From the NCBI RefSeq assembly GCF_040115645.1, contig NW_027096017.1, positions 620,001 to 684,000 of the forward strand: 64,000 bases of DNA, written 5' to 3'. Below the pieces are notes generated by a model. The model did no database searches and had not been told where the DNA came from. It saw only the letters and a list, made by a program, of their open reading frames with translations. The DNA comes from Euwallacea fornicatus. Lineage: Eukaryota > Arthropoda > Insecta > Coleoptera > Curculionidae. The translations under genes were made by a program, and so were the position numbers. The stretch's first letter is position 1. Each line of letters begins with the position of its first letter. Of the stretch, positions 17,830-24,610 are shown one piece after another.

Positions 17830-17891
17830 CTTTTAGGTACTTAAAGCACATAAAAAGTGAATGTCTATCAGTTGCGGGATAGTGTTATATA
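17830..17891. promoter_or_regulatory. Bidirectional intergenic promoter region
   Basis: The 62 bp between the two divergent gene halves. On the minus strand TATATAAC (17891-17884) lies 33 nt before a TTCACTT initiator-like element (A at 17858), leaving a leader of about 28 nt to the ATPase ATG. On the plus strand an ATCAGTT initiator-like element (17867-17873) precedes the ATG at 17892 without a well-spaced TATA box. All assignments are by consensus only. Confidence 0.4.
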
Positions 17892-18716
17892 ATGATCGAC
17901 TTCCACAGTCATCACATCATTCGTTCAAAAACTAGCAAAAAAAGAGGAACTGGTATTGTCAATACTTTGATAAACAAATTACCCGTTGAATTGCATATTC
18001 CCGGGTTCAATTTCTGCGGTCCTGGCACCAAGTTGAAGGAAAGACTGACAAGAGGTGATACGGGTGTAAATCCTTTAGATGAAGCTTGTAAAGAGCACGA
18101 CATAGCATACGCCGAGAGAAAAGATTTACAAAGTAGACACGAAGCGGATAAAATCTTAGCATCAAAAGCACTAGCACGGTTCAAGGCAAGTGATTCGGGA
18201 ATCGGTGAAAAAATTGCAGCGTTGGGTATTAGCGGAGCTATGAATGTGAAAACAAAGTTAGGAATGGGGCTGCGAAAAAGGAAAACAGGTCGAGGTTTGA
18301 AAGGTGGAAAGATAACTCTAAACAGAGCAATTTTAAACGTGAAAAAGGGTCTCATCGGACAAAAGTTTAAAAACTTAAAATCTAGTGCCAAGTATGCCCT
18401 AGCACTTGCAAAAAAGAGTGGCAAAGTTTCACCCCCCAAAAGGAGAATTATTCCTATTCCTAAATCAGGTGGATTTTTGCCTCTGATACCTCTGTTTGCT
18501 GGTTTATCGGCATTAGGTGCATTAGGAGGTGGAGCTGCTGGTATTGCAAAAGCGGTAAACGATGCGAAAGCAGCTTCTCAAAAATTGGAAGAAGCGAAAA
18601 GACACAACGAGACAATGGAAGCTATAGCACTTGGTAAAGAAGGGAGCGGATTATACCTGAAACCATACAAATCAGGATGTGGACTTTACTTAAAACCATA
18701 TTCAAAAAACTGTTAA
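17892..18716 (+). CDS. Virion protein: parvovirus-type phospholipase A2 domain plus pVI-like membrane-active region (274 aa)
   Basis: Residues 35-75 match the PLA2 domain known from parvovirus VP1 N-termini: calcium loop FCGPGT (41-46) and the catalytic pair in DEACKEHDIAYAE (63-75, H69-D70). In parvoviruses this enzyme opens the endosomal membrane. The middle is basic (KLGMGLRKRKTGRGLKGGK, 122-140) and contains LKGG/K, which fits the adenain cleavage rule (M/I/L)xGG-x. Residues 193-222 are a Gly/Ala/Leu hydrophobic stretch like the lytic segment of adenovirus pVI. A charged helix follows, then two copies of GLYLKPY (253-259, 264-270). The gene leads the rightward virion operon, and its last 40 bp overlap the protease ORF. 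Inference: an entry or minor-core protein matured by that protease. Confidence 0.85.
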   Translation: MIDFHSHHIIRSKTSKKRGTGIVNTLINKLPVELHIPGFNFCGPGTKLKERLTRGDTGVNPLDEACKEHDIAYAERKDLQSRHEADKILASKALARFKASDSGIGEKIAALGISGAMNVKTKLGMGLRKRKTGRGLKGGKITLNRAILNVKKGLIGQKFKNLKSSAKYALALAKKSGKVSPPKRRIIPIPKSGGFLPLIPLFAGLSALGALGGGAAGIAKAVNDAKAASQKLEEAKRHNETMEAIALGKEGSGLYLKPYKSGCGLYLKPYSKNC

Positions 18717-19111
18717 GTGGAATACCTCGAAAATCACTAACAAATTTTCAGTTATTAAAATACGTAAAAAAATTACAAATTCCACATTTTCGAGGTATTT
18801 TCATGAGAAATAAATTACCACAGAAAATTAAAAAGAACGAGCGTGGTATAGTGAACCTGGATGATTCAGTCAACAAAGGAACTCATTGGATTTGTTATGC
18901 TAAAAAAGGGAAAAGTATTACATACTTCGATAGTTATGGGAACTTAAAACCTCCAAAGGAGTTGGTTAAGTATTTCAAGAGTGATGGACTCAAGAACGAT
19001 ATAAAGTATAATTATACGAGGTATCAAGCTGATGAGCAAATGAATTGTGGTCAGCTCTGTTTAGAATTCCTTTATAATAGTGTGTATAGAACTCAAGAGA
19101 TTTATTTATAA
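18677..19111 (+). CDS. PRO: Adenain-like cysteine protease (capsid maturation)
   Basis: C5/Ulp1-fold protease expected to process virion precursors. Catalytic set: H70 in GTHWICY, D85 in YFDSYG, oxyanion Q117 in YQADEQ and nucleophile C124 in NCGQLC (Gln-Cys spacing 7, as in adenain). RGIVNLDD (57-63) is typical of Polinton proteases. The length (144 aa) is short but includes all active-site parts. The only early ATG is at 18677, inside the 3' end of the preceding gene in another frame (40-bp overlap); the next Met (residue 43) would delete the conserved N-terminal helix. How the second ORF is translated in a eukaryote is unclear. Confidence 0.9.
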   Translation: MWTLLKTIFKKLLSGIPRKSLTNFQLLKYVKKLQIPHFRGIFMRNKLPQKIKKNERGIVNLDDSVNKGTHWICYAKKGKSITYFDSYGNLKPPKELVKYFKSDGLKNDIKYNYTRYQADEQMNCGQLCLEFLYNSVYRTQEIYL

Positions 19112-19129
19112 TTTTAATATTGACGAATC

Positions 19130-19816
19130 ATGTCTTATAGTTTTGTTCTTACCGGTAATTCTGCAACTCTCACTGCGGAATTTAACCCTCCTATACATCT
19201 AGACGACAATTTCGAATACGTAATCGGTCTAGTCAACTTTGAAACTTTCAATTCAATTCCAAATATTGAGTCCGGATCTAATTTGTTTATTATTGATAAA
19301 GAATATATCACAATACCACCAGGTTGCTACGAGATAGAAGATATAGCTAATTATATAAAAAAGGACATTGGAGACAAAAAGACATTTGAGTTAACTGCAA
19401 ACAATAACACTCTTAGAACACATCTTATTTCATCTGTAGATGTTAAATTTGAAGAAGGAACTATAGCAAAACTTTTGGGGTTTGAGTACCAGGACATACC
19501 GGCTAATACTTTGACAGTGTCTGATCACCCCGCAGATATCTTTAAGGTGAATGCTATAAATATCGATTGCAGTATAGCTGAAGGGTCTTTTCTAAATGGT
19601 ACGCCAGTTCATGTAATACATCAGTTTTTTCCTAGTGTACCACCCGGTTTTAAAATAATCGAAACCCCTCAGAATGTCATTTATTTTCCCGTAATCGTTA
19701 ACGTTGTAGATAAAATAACAGTGAAACTAGTTGATCAAGAGGGCGATTTGATTAATTTTCGAGGTGAATCCGTGACATTAAGACTTCATCTTAAACGCTT
19801 GGACTCACGATGGTAA
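19130..19816 (+). CDS. mCP: Minor capsid protein (penton, single jelly roll)
   Basis: The 228-residue beta-rich protein has the order and size of the Polinton penton-like minor capsid protein that occupies the capsid vertices. Visible traits: SYSFVLTGNSATLTAEFNPP (2-21) with alternating strands, the YVIGLVNFETFNSIPN block (30-45), IPPGCYEIEDIANYI (62-76), FEEGTIAKLLGF (107-118) and a C-terminal VTLRLHLKR. It starts 18 bp after the protease stop, and its stop overlaps the next ATG (ATGGTAA, 19810-19816). Assignment rests on pattern and position directly before the major capsid gene. Confidence 0.85.
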   Translation: MSYSFVLTGNSATLTAEFNPPIHLDDNFEYVIGLVNFETFNSIPNIESGSNLFIIDKEYITIPPGCYEIEDIANYIKKDIGDKKTFELTANNNTLRTHLISSVDVKFEEGTIAKLLGFEYQDIPANTLTVSDHPADIFKVNAINIDCSIAEGSFLNGTPVHVIHQFFPSVPPGFKIIETPQNVIYFPVIVNVVDKITVKLVDQEGDLINFRGESVTLRLHLKRLDSRW

Positions 19817-20004
19817 TTCTATATAATAGAACACCTAATTTAGATTTTGTCAGAAGGTTTAATACACCTTGTAAGCAGCAAACCCCCGATAGTACGAAAC
19901 GATACACAAGAGGGTTAACGTCTTTGAATAAACAGTTTCTTGTTTCCCTAGGATTTACATTAAAAAATGGATCATATAAACGTCCAAGAAAAAGTTTTTA
20001 TTGA
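19810..20004 (+). CDS. Small basic protein between the capsid genes (64 aa)
   Basis: Its ATG overlaps the minor capsid stop by 7 bp, and its 3' end overlaps the major capsid start by 38 bp in another frame. The C-terminal part RGLTSLNKQFLVSLGFTLK (34-52) has the LT..N..FL.SLG pattern that I recognise from small Polinton ORFs at this position. Strongly basic, with no Asp/Glu cluster. Probably a minor virion or nucleic-acid-associated protein, function unknown. The tight overlaps make chance unlikely. Confidence 0.65.
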   Translation: MVILYNRTPNLDFVRRFNTPCKQQTPDSTKRYTRGLTSLNKQFLVSLGFTLKNGSYKRPRKSFY

Positions 20005-21184
20005 CGACTCAATTTTAAGCTGGGAAGTGCTCTCTTTTGATCCATTCAATCCTACTAAATTGGGGACAAACGATGAAATTAGAATATCCTTACAGCAAAC
20101 CGGAAAATATCCCTTACCCTGCAAAAGTGAACTTTACATTGAACTAAAGGTTACGAAAGAGGATGGTACGCCACTTACAAACACATACTTGATAAATAAT
20201 GCCGCGGCGTTTTTATTCAAAGAGTTGAGATATGTTCTAAATGGAGTGACAATTGACGCAGTACGAGATGTTGGTATAACAGCAACCCTTAAGGGTTATT
20301 CATCATATAATTTAAATGAAAGCGCTAAGCTTCAAAACGCGGGATGGTATCCGGTAGAAAAAGAAAAAAGCATCATGACGGACTCTAACGGAAATGTTTC
20401 TTTATGTATTCCTCTTAAGATGTACTCTGGTTTCTTTGAAGATTATAAGAAAATCATTTTAAATTCACATCAAGAATTAATCCTAGTTAGAGCTAACGAT
20501 GATTCCAATGCATTGGTACAAACGGCAGCATCTACAGAAAAACCGAAACTTACGATAACAAAACTCTGTTGGAGAGTTCCACACTTAACAGTAGCAATTC
20601 CTCAGGAATTAGCACTTACAAAAACTATTGATAAAAATACTGACATCTTATTAACTTTTCGAAGCTGGGAATTAGTTGAATATCCAGAGTTATTAGAAGC
20701 CACCAGACACAATTGGACGGTAAAGACATCGACCAAAGTTGAAACTCCACGCCATGTCATACTCGCATTTCAAAAAGACAAAAGAGGTAATCTTAAAAAG
20801 GATATGAGCAAATTTGATCACTGTGACCTACGAAACGTAAATGTGTATTTAAATTCTGAAAGATACCCGTATGGTGACTTGCAACTTGATTTTAAAAATA
20901 ATAGATTTGCAACCCTGTATGAAATGTTTTCCGAATTTCGTCAGGTTTACTATAATAACGCACAAGAACCGATTTTCACTCCGTCCGAATTCAAAGATAA
21001 AGCTCCACTTGTTTACATCAATTGTACTCACCAAAGAGATTTACTTCAAACTGGATCAGTCACTATGAGAGTGGAATTTGAAACTGCAGAAAAAGTGACT
21101 GATAAAACGACAGCCTATTGCCTCATTATTCATGACAAAATATTTAGTTATAATCCACTTACGAAAATTGTAAAACAGCTTTAA
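19967..21184 (+). CDS. MCP: Major capsid protein (double jelly roll)
   Basis: The 405-residue beta-rich protein is of the size and position of the Polinton major capsid protein (PY), forming the trimeric hexons of an icosahedral shell. Two strand-rich halves are seen: 20-175 with SWEVLSFDPFNPTKLG and the ELYIELKVTKEDG strand pair, and 195-390 with KLTITKLCWRVPHLTV and VETPRHVILAFQKDKRG (typical of the second barrel). SERYPYGDLQLDF and YEMFSEFRQVYYN follow, then SVTMRVEFE and a C-terminal YCLIIHDKIFSYNPLT. The ATG at 19967 lies within the preceding small ORF. A (ACC)7 run follows the stop by 6 bp. Confidence 0.93.
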   Translation: MDHINVQEKVFIDDSILSWEVLSFDPFNPTKLGTNDEIRISLQQTGKYPLPCKSELYIELKVTKEDGTPLTNTYLINNAAAFLFKELRYVLNGVTIDAVRDVGITATLKGYSSYNLNESAKLQNAGWYPVEKEKSIMTDSNGNVSLCIPLKMYSGFFEDYKKIILNSHQELILVRANDDSNALVQTAASTEKPKLTITKLCWRVPHLTVAIPQELALTKTIDKNTDILLTFRSWELVEYPELLEATRHNWTVKTSTKVETPRHVILAFQKDKRGNLKKDMSKFDHCDLRNVNVYLNSERYPYGDLQLDFKNNRFATLYEMFSEFRQVYYNNAQEPIFTPSEFKDKAPLVYINCTHQRDLLQTGSVTMRVEFETAEKVTDKTTAYCLIIHDKIFSYNPLTKIVKQL

Positions 21185-21190
21185 ATTCCT

Positions 21191-21211
21191 ACCACCACCA
21201 CCACCACCACC
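21191..21211. repeat. (ACC)7 microsatellite after the major capsid stop
   Basis: Seven ACC units starting 6 bp downstream of the TAA of the major capsid gene. Confidence 0.9.
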
Positions 21212-21629
21212 ATCAATATGTAGCGTTAAAACTTAATGTTCAGTTGAAATATTGTTTATAAAGATACTGCAAGTCGAAATGACAATTAGACTTGAAAGAA
21301 TAGAAACTTTTTTAGAAAACCTACGAAATATTAAACGCCGGATTAGAGAATATTCCATCAAGAAATTTACTTTCCTAAAGTTTGAACAATTAAAAATATG
21401 AATATTCAAGGGTTTAAAGATGAAAATACCCTAAACGACTCTTTTCACATCATCAGCAGCACATAACAGTAATGGAAAAAATCATTGCATCAAAGTAAAA
21501 TGTACCCTATCATCCCGTCATATATAACCAAAACATTTCGTGTGAAGATCCAAACCTATTGATGACTAGTCCAGTTCAAGACTGCTTCTACCAACGTGTG
21601 CTCTTTTAAATGTTTTATGTACAATGATG

Positions 21630-21635
21630 AATAAA
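21630..21635 (+). terminator. Candidate poly(A) signal of the capsid transcript
   Basis: AATAAA followed by GTTTTTAAAA and T-rich sequence, about 450 nt beyond the major capsid stop. It is the first well-formed plus-strand signal after the virion genes. Confidence 0.4.
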
Positions 21636-21807
21636 GTTTTTAAAAATGTAAAACGCTTTTTAATGATGCATGCTACAATACATCTTCATAATGCTATTTA
21701 TGCAAATTGCTATATATTCACATTGCGAAGATGTCAGCCTATTAACTGCACCAGTCTTTGCAATTTTCGTTTAGCAGGAGCAAAAGACGCATAAGTGAGC
21801 TCATTTT

Positions 21808-21981
21808 TCGACTTTGAACTTTAGTACTACTACTTTAGTGGTAGCACAAGGTAGGTGGTTATTTTTATTCATTAAATTAGCGAAAAGCGTATTTTAGTAT
21901 TTATTAGATACGGATTTGGGAACCTAGGGTAGTTCCTCTCGATCAGTGACATTCTCATGTGGTTCGACTTCAAAATTTAGA

Positions 21982-22017
<36 letters not shown>

Positions 22018-22200
22018 GTGATAGCACAAGGTGGTTATTTTCATTCAATTAGCGAAAAGTGAATTTTAGTATTTATTAAATACAGATTTGGGATCCTAGG
22101 GTGCAATCCATTGTTCCGACCCAGACCTACTACAGCGGTAGTAATAGAAGTAGTTATTATTACATAGAGATTTGCGAACCGAGGGTACAATTCTTTTTTG
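21808..22200. repeat. Diverged tandem units of about 160 bp
   Basis: Copy 1 (21808-21930) and copy 2 (about 21966-22102) share GACTT(T/C)..A..TTTAG, an ACT run, TAGCACAAGGT, GTGGTTATTTT, AATTAGCGAAAAG, TTTTAGTATTTATTA and GATTTGGGA.CCTAGGGT. A third, weaker echo (GAGATTTGCGAACCGAGGGT, about 22167-22186) runs into the last gene's leader. Confidence 0.8.
21982..22017. repeat. (ACT)12 microsatellite
   Basis: Twelve perfect ACT units; the homologous place in the preceding copy of the local duplication (about 21825) has only three, so this is a local expansion. Confidence 0.95.
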
Positions 22201-22217
22201 TCATTCGAAAGTGTAAA

Positions 22218-22697
22218 ATGAAGTTTGCCGTACTGGATATGCAAGGTTATATAATTAACAACATGTTTACCACGAAAGAACTCACCATCTACGATGGTAA
22301 ACATTTGAAATCCTTTTTGTTTAAATGCCCGATTAAATTTTCTAGTTTACATGCAAATGATCGGAAAACTGCTGCATATCTCTATAACAATGTTCATGGT
22401 ATTCCATTTGATTCGGGGAATATCAAATATCAGCAAATTAAAAATATTTTAGAAAACCATTTAAAAAATATTGATTTGATATTTGTGAAAGGACAGGCAA
22501 AATTTGAGTTTTTGAAAGACTATCTTGCCGATTCAATACGAATTTTCAATTTAGAAAAAGATGATGCTGACCTGGTACCCAAATTAAGACCTAGCGAAAA
22601 CAATTGTAATAGTCATGCTTTCAAAGTATGCAATTGCAGTAGTAGAAATGCCGAAGTGCTATTTGAATATGTTATTAATAAATTAATTGCTTCATAA
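22218..22697 (+). CDS. Conserved Polinton-associated protein with Cys/His cluster (159 aa)
   Basis: From the ATG at 22218 the protein starts MKFAVLDMQGYI. The open frame extends to 22101 but the extra 39 residues come from repeat-derived sequence. Key features: strand with D7 (VLDMQG), DGKHLKSFLFKCP (26-38), NNVHGIPFDSGNIKY (57-71), IDLIFVKGQAKFEFL (85-99), RIFNLE (108-113) and a terminal C130-H133-C138-C140 cluster. I recognise this layout from uncharacterised arthropod proteins. The acidic strand, HG and KG motifs could suit an RNase-H-like fold, which is a guess. Last gene before the right TIR; its transcript can use the AATAAA at 22949. Confidence 0.7.
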   Translation: MKFAVLDMQGYIINNMFTTKELTIYDGKHLKSFLFKCPIKFSSLHANDRKTAAYLYNNVHGIPFDSGNIKYQQIKNILENHLKNIDLIFVKGQAKFEFLKDYLADSIRIFNLEKDDADLVPKLRPSENNCNSHAFKVCNCSSRNAEVLFEYVINKLIAS

Positions 22698-22944
22698 ATC
22701 GGGTTTCAAGTCTCTATATGTTAATGTCAGTACCATTGGTACACATTATTATTATTATTATTTTCGTAGATGTATTTACTAAAGAGTCGATGCATAAAAG
22801 CATTCTGTAAATATAGCTCGAATGCGGCAGAAGATCGTACCACTTAAGAAAACATACATTATAATTTCCATCAGTGATTGGGGGAGGGGGTAACGTTTTC
22901 TGTGAGCGAGACATATATTGCATGAATTATTACAAAATATATGA
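22698..22944. other. 3' spacer with (ATT)6
   Basis: Non-coding stretch between the last gene and the right TIR. It holds six ATT units at 22745-22762 and a G-run (GGGGGAGGGGG) near 22880. Nothing else is evident. Confidence 0.7.
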
Positions 22945-23822
22945 TGCTAATAAAAATTAAGAGAGCATTTTTTCGTTTACTTACCTTGAGCACCCACTCC
23001 ACGCTCCAGTCACTCTACAGAAGTTCCCCAAGTACGGACCTGTCTCAAGGCGCTCAACCCGGACCTGTACCGACACGCCCACTCCACAGGGAGAGATGGT
23101 AACGTAACTTCCTTGACGTAACGACATAACTTTTGCCATAAGACTCCATGTTAATTTTGTCGTAACGACAAACACAGTTTCCGCAATTCACCACCTAATC
23201 ACCTAATAACACAAATAACGTTCACGGTGCGAAAACTCTAAAAACAACCAACAGTTTTCGCAATGTACCTTTAAAGAATGAAATAACGGAACGACAAAAA
23301 TAACGTTACACGAGAGAGATGGAGATACGCTTAACGTCAACTTTAACGTAACGACAAAGTTTTTCCCATAAGACTCCATGTTAATTTTGTCGTAACGACA
23401 AATACAGTTTTCGTAATGCACCACTAAATCAATAAATCACTAAAATAACGTTAACGGTGCGAAAACTCTATAAAAACAACCAATAGTTTTCGCAGTGCAC
23501 CTTTCAAGAAATAAATAAAGGAACGACAAAAATAACGTTACAGGAGAGAGATGGAGATACGTTTAACGTCAACTTTAGCGTAACGACAAAGTTTTTCCCA
23601 TAAGACTCCATGTTAATTTTGTCGTAACGACAAATACAGTTTTCGCAATACACCGCTAAATCAATAAACCACTAAAATAACGTTAACGGCGCGAAAACTC
23701 CCCCATTTTCCCCATACGTTAATTTAACGGAACGACAAATATAAAGTTAACGGAGCAAAAATAACGTTAGGGGATGTGCGAAAACGGCACATTTGATCTG
23801 TAACCCCCCTAGCTCAACTACT
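22945..23822 (-). repeat. Right terminal inverted repeat (878 bp)
   Basis: Reverse complement of 7268-8143, ending ...CAACTACT. It contains the same 230-bp subunits, the inward-facing AAG/GTAAGT (boundary 22985/22984) and an outward AATAAA at its inner edge. Short ORFs at 22981-23175 and 23203-23424 mirror those of the left TIR. Confidence 0.96.
22949..22954 (+). terminator. Poly(A) signal for the last plus-strand gene, inside the TIR edge
   Basis: AATAAA about 250 nt after the stop at 22697, followed by a T-rich stretch (CATTTTTTCGTTT). It is the mirror copy of the signal at 8134-8139. Confidence 0.5.
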
Positions 23823-23828
23823 GACATC
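23823..23828. repeat. Right target-site duplication (GACATC)
   Basis: Identical to 7262-7267; the satellite continues in phase from here (GACATCTTCAAAATCTCG). Confidence 0.97.
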
Positions 23829-24610
23829 TTCAAAATCTCGTTGAGGTGATTAATTTGACACTCTGTTTAACAAATTTGGTCCTCATTTGCCGAAGTTATC
23901 GAGCTTCAAAGTTTGAAAAGTCACACAAGTTGTGTGTTTGAGCACATAAAGTACTATTTTTCTTGGAAATTCAACAAGATGCAATCATGATGTGTTGTGA
24001 CATATTCAAAATCTCGTCGATCTGATTAATTTGACACTTTGGTTAACAAATTTGGTACACATTTGCCAAAGTTATCGAGCTTTAAAGTTTGAAAAGTCAC
24101 AAAATATGTGTGTTTGAGCACATAAAGTACTATTTTTCTTGGAAATTCAACAAGATGCAATTATGAATTGTTGTGTCATTTTACAGATCTCATCGAGCTG
24201 ATTAATTTAACACTTTGGTTAACAAATTTGGTACACATTTGCCAAAGTTATCGAGCTTCAAAGTTTGAAAAGTCACAAAATATGTGTGTTTGAGCACATA
24301 AAGTACTATTTTTCTTGGAAGTTCAACAAGATGCAATCACGATGTGTTGTGACATCTTCAAAATCTCGTCGAGCTGATTAATTTGACACTTTGTTTAACA
24401 AATTTGGTCTTCATTTGCCGAAGCTATCGAGCTTCAAAGTTTGGAAAGTCACAAAAGTTGTGTGCTTGAGCACATAAAGTAGTATTTTTCTTGGAAGTTC
24501 AACAAGATGCAATCACGATGTGTTGTGACATCTTCAAAATCTCGTTGAGGTGATTAATTTGACACTCTGTTTAACAAATTTGGTCCTCATTTGCCGAAGT
24601 TATCGAGCTT
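23823..24610. repeat. Satellite subfamily A, continuation right of the element
   Basis: About 4.5 monomers with the left-array markers (AAGTCACA, TTCAAAATCTC). This shows that the Polinton split one continuous A-type block and that the subfamily border lies to its right. Confidence 0.85.

Larger units (their letters stand above)
21185..22217. other. Gene-free spacer with poly(A) signal, internal duplications and microsatellites
   Basis: About 1 kb between the capsid gene and the last gene. It holds (ACC)7 (21191-21211), an AATAAA at 21630-21635, and two or three diverged copies of a unit of about 160 bp (from 21808), the second with an expanded (ACT)12. I find no convincing ORF; the open frame from 22101 into the next gene crosses repeat-derived sequence. 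Confidence 0.75.
7268..23822. mobile_element. Full-length Polinton/Maverick DNA transposon (16,555 bp)
   Basis: Long TIRs, AG at the left tip and CT at the right tip, 6-bp target duplication, and the diagnostic gene set: protein-primed PolB, rve-type integrase with chromodomain, A32-like packaging ATPase, adenain-like protease, minor and major jelly-roll capsid proteins. The size fits the 15-20 kb family norm. The near-identity of the two TIRs and open frames in every gene but one suggest a recent insertion. The virion module means it may be an endogenous virus-like (adintovirus-type) genome rather than only a transposon. Gene-poor stretches inside are the TIRs, 12318-12966 and 21185-22217. 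Confidence 0.97.

Noticed and set aside
17912..18439. 175-codon minus-strand ORF
   Set aside because: Antisense shadow of the PLA2/pVI-like gene, whose frame carries the recognisable active site.
20849..21068. Short ORFs on both strands inside the major capsid gene
   Set aside because: Out-of-frame readings of the capsid coding sequence with no own signals.
22714..22923. 69-codon minus-strand ORF between the last gene and the right TIR
   Set aside because: Runs through the (ATT)6 repeat and G-run; low complexity and no recognisable motif or promoter.
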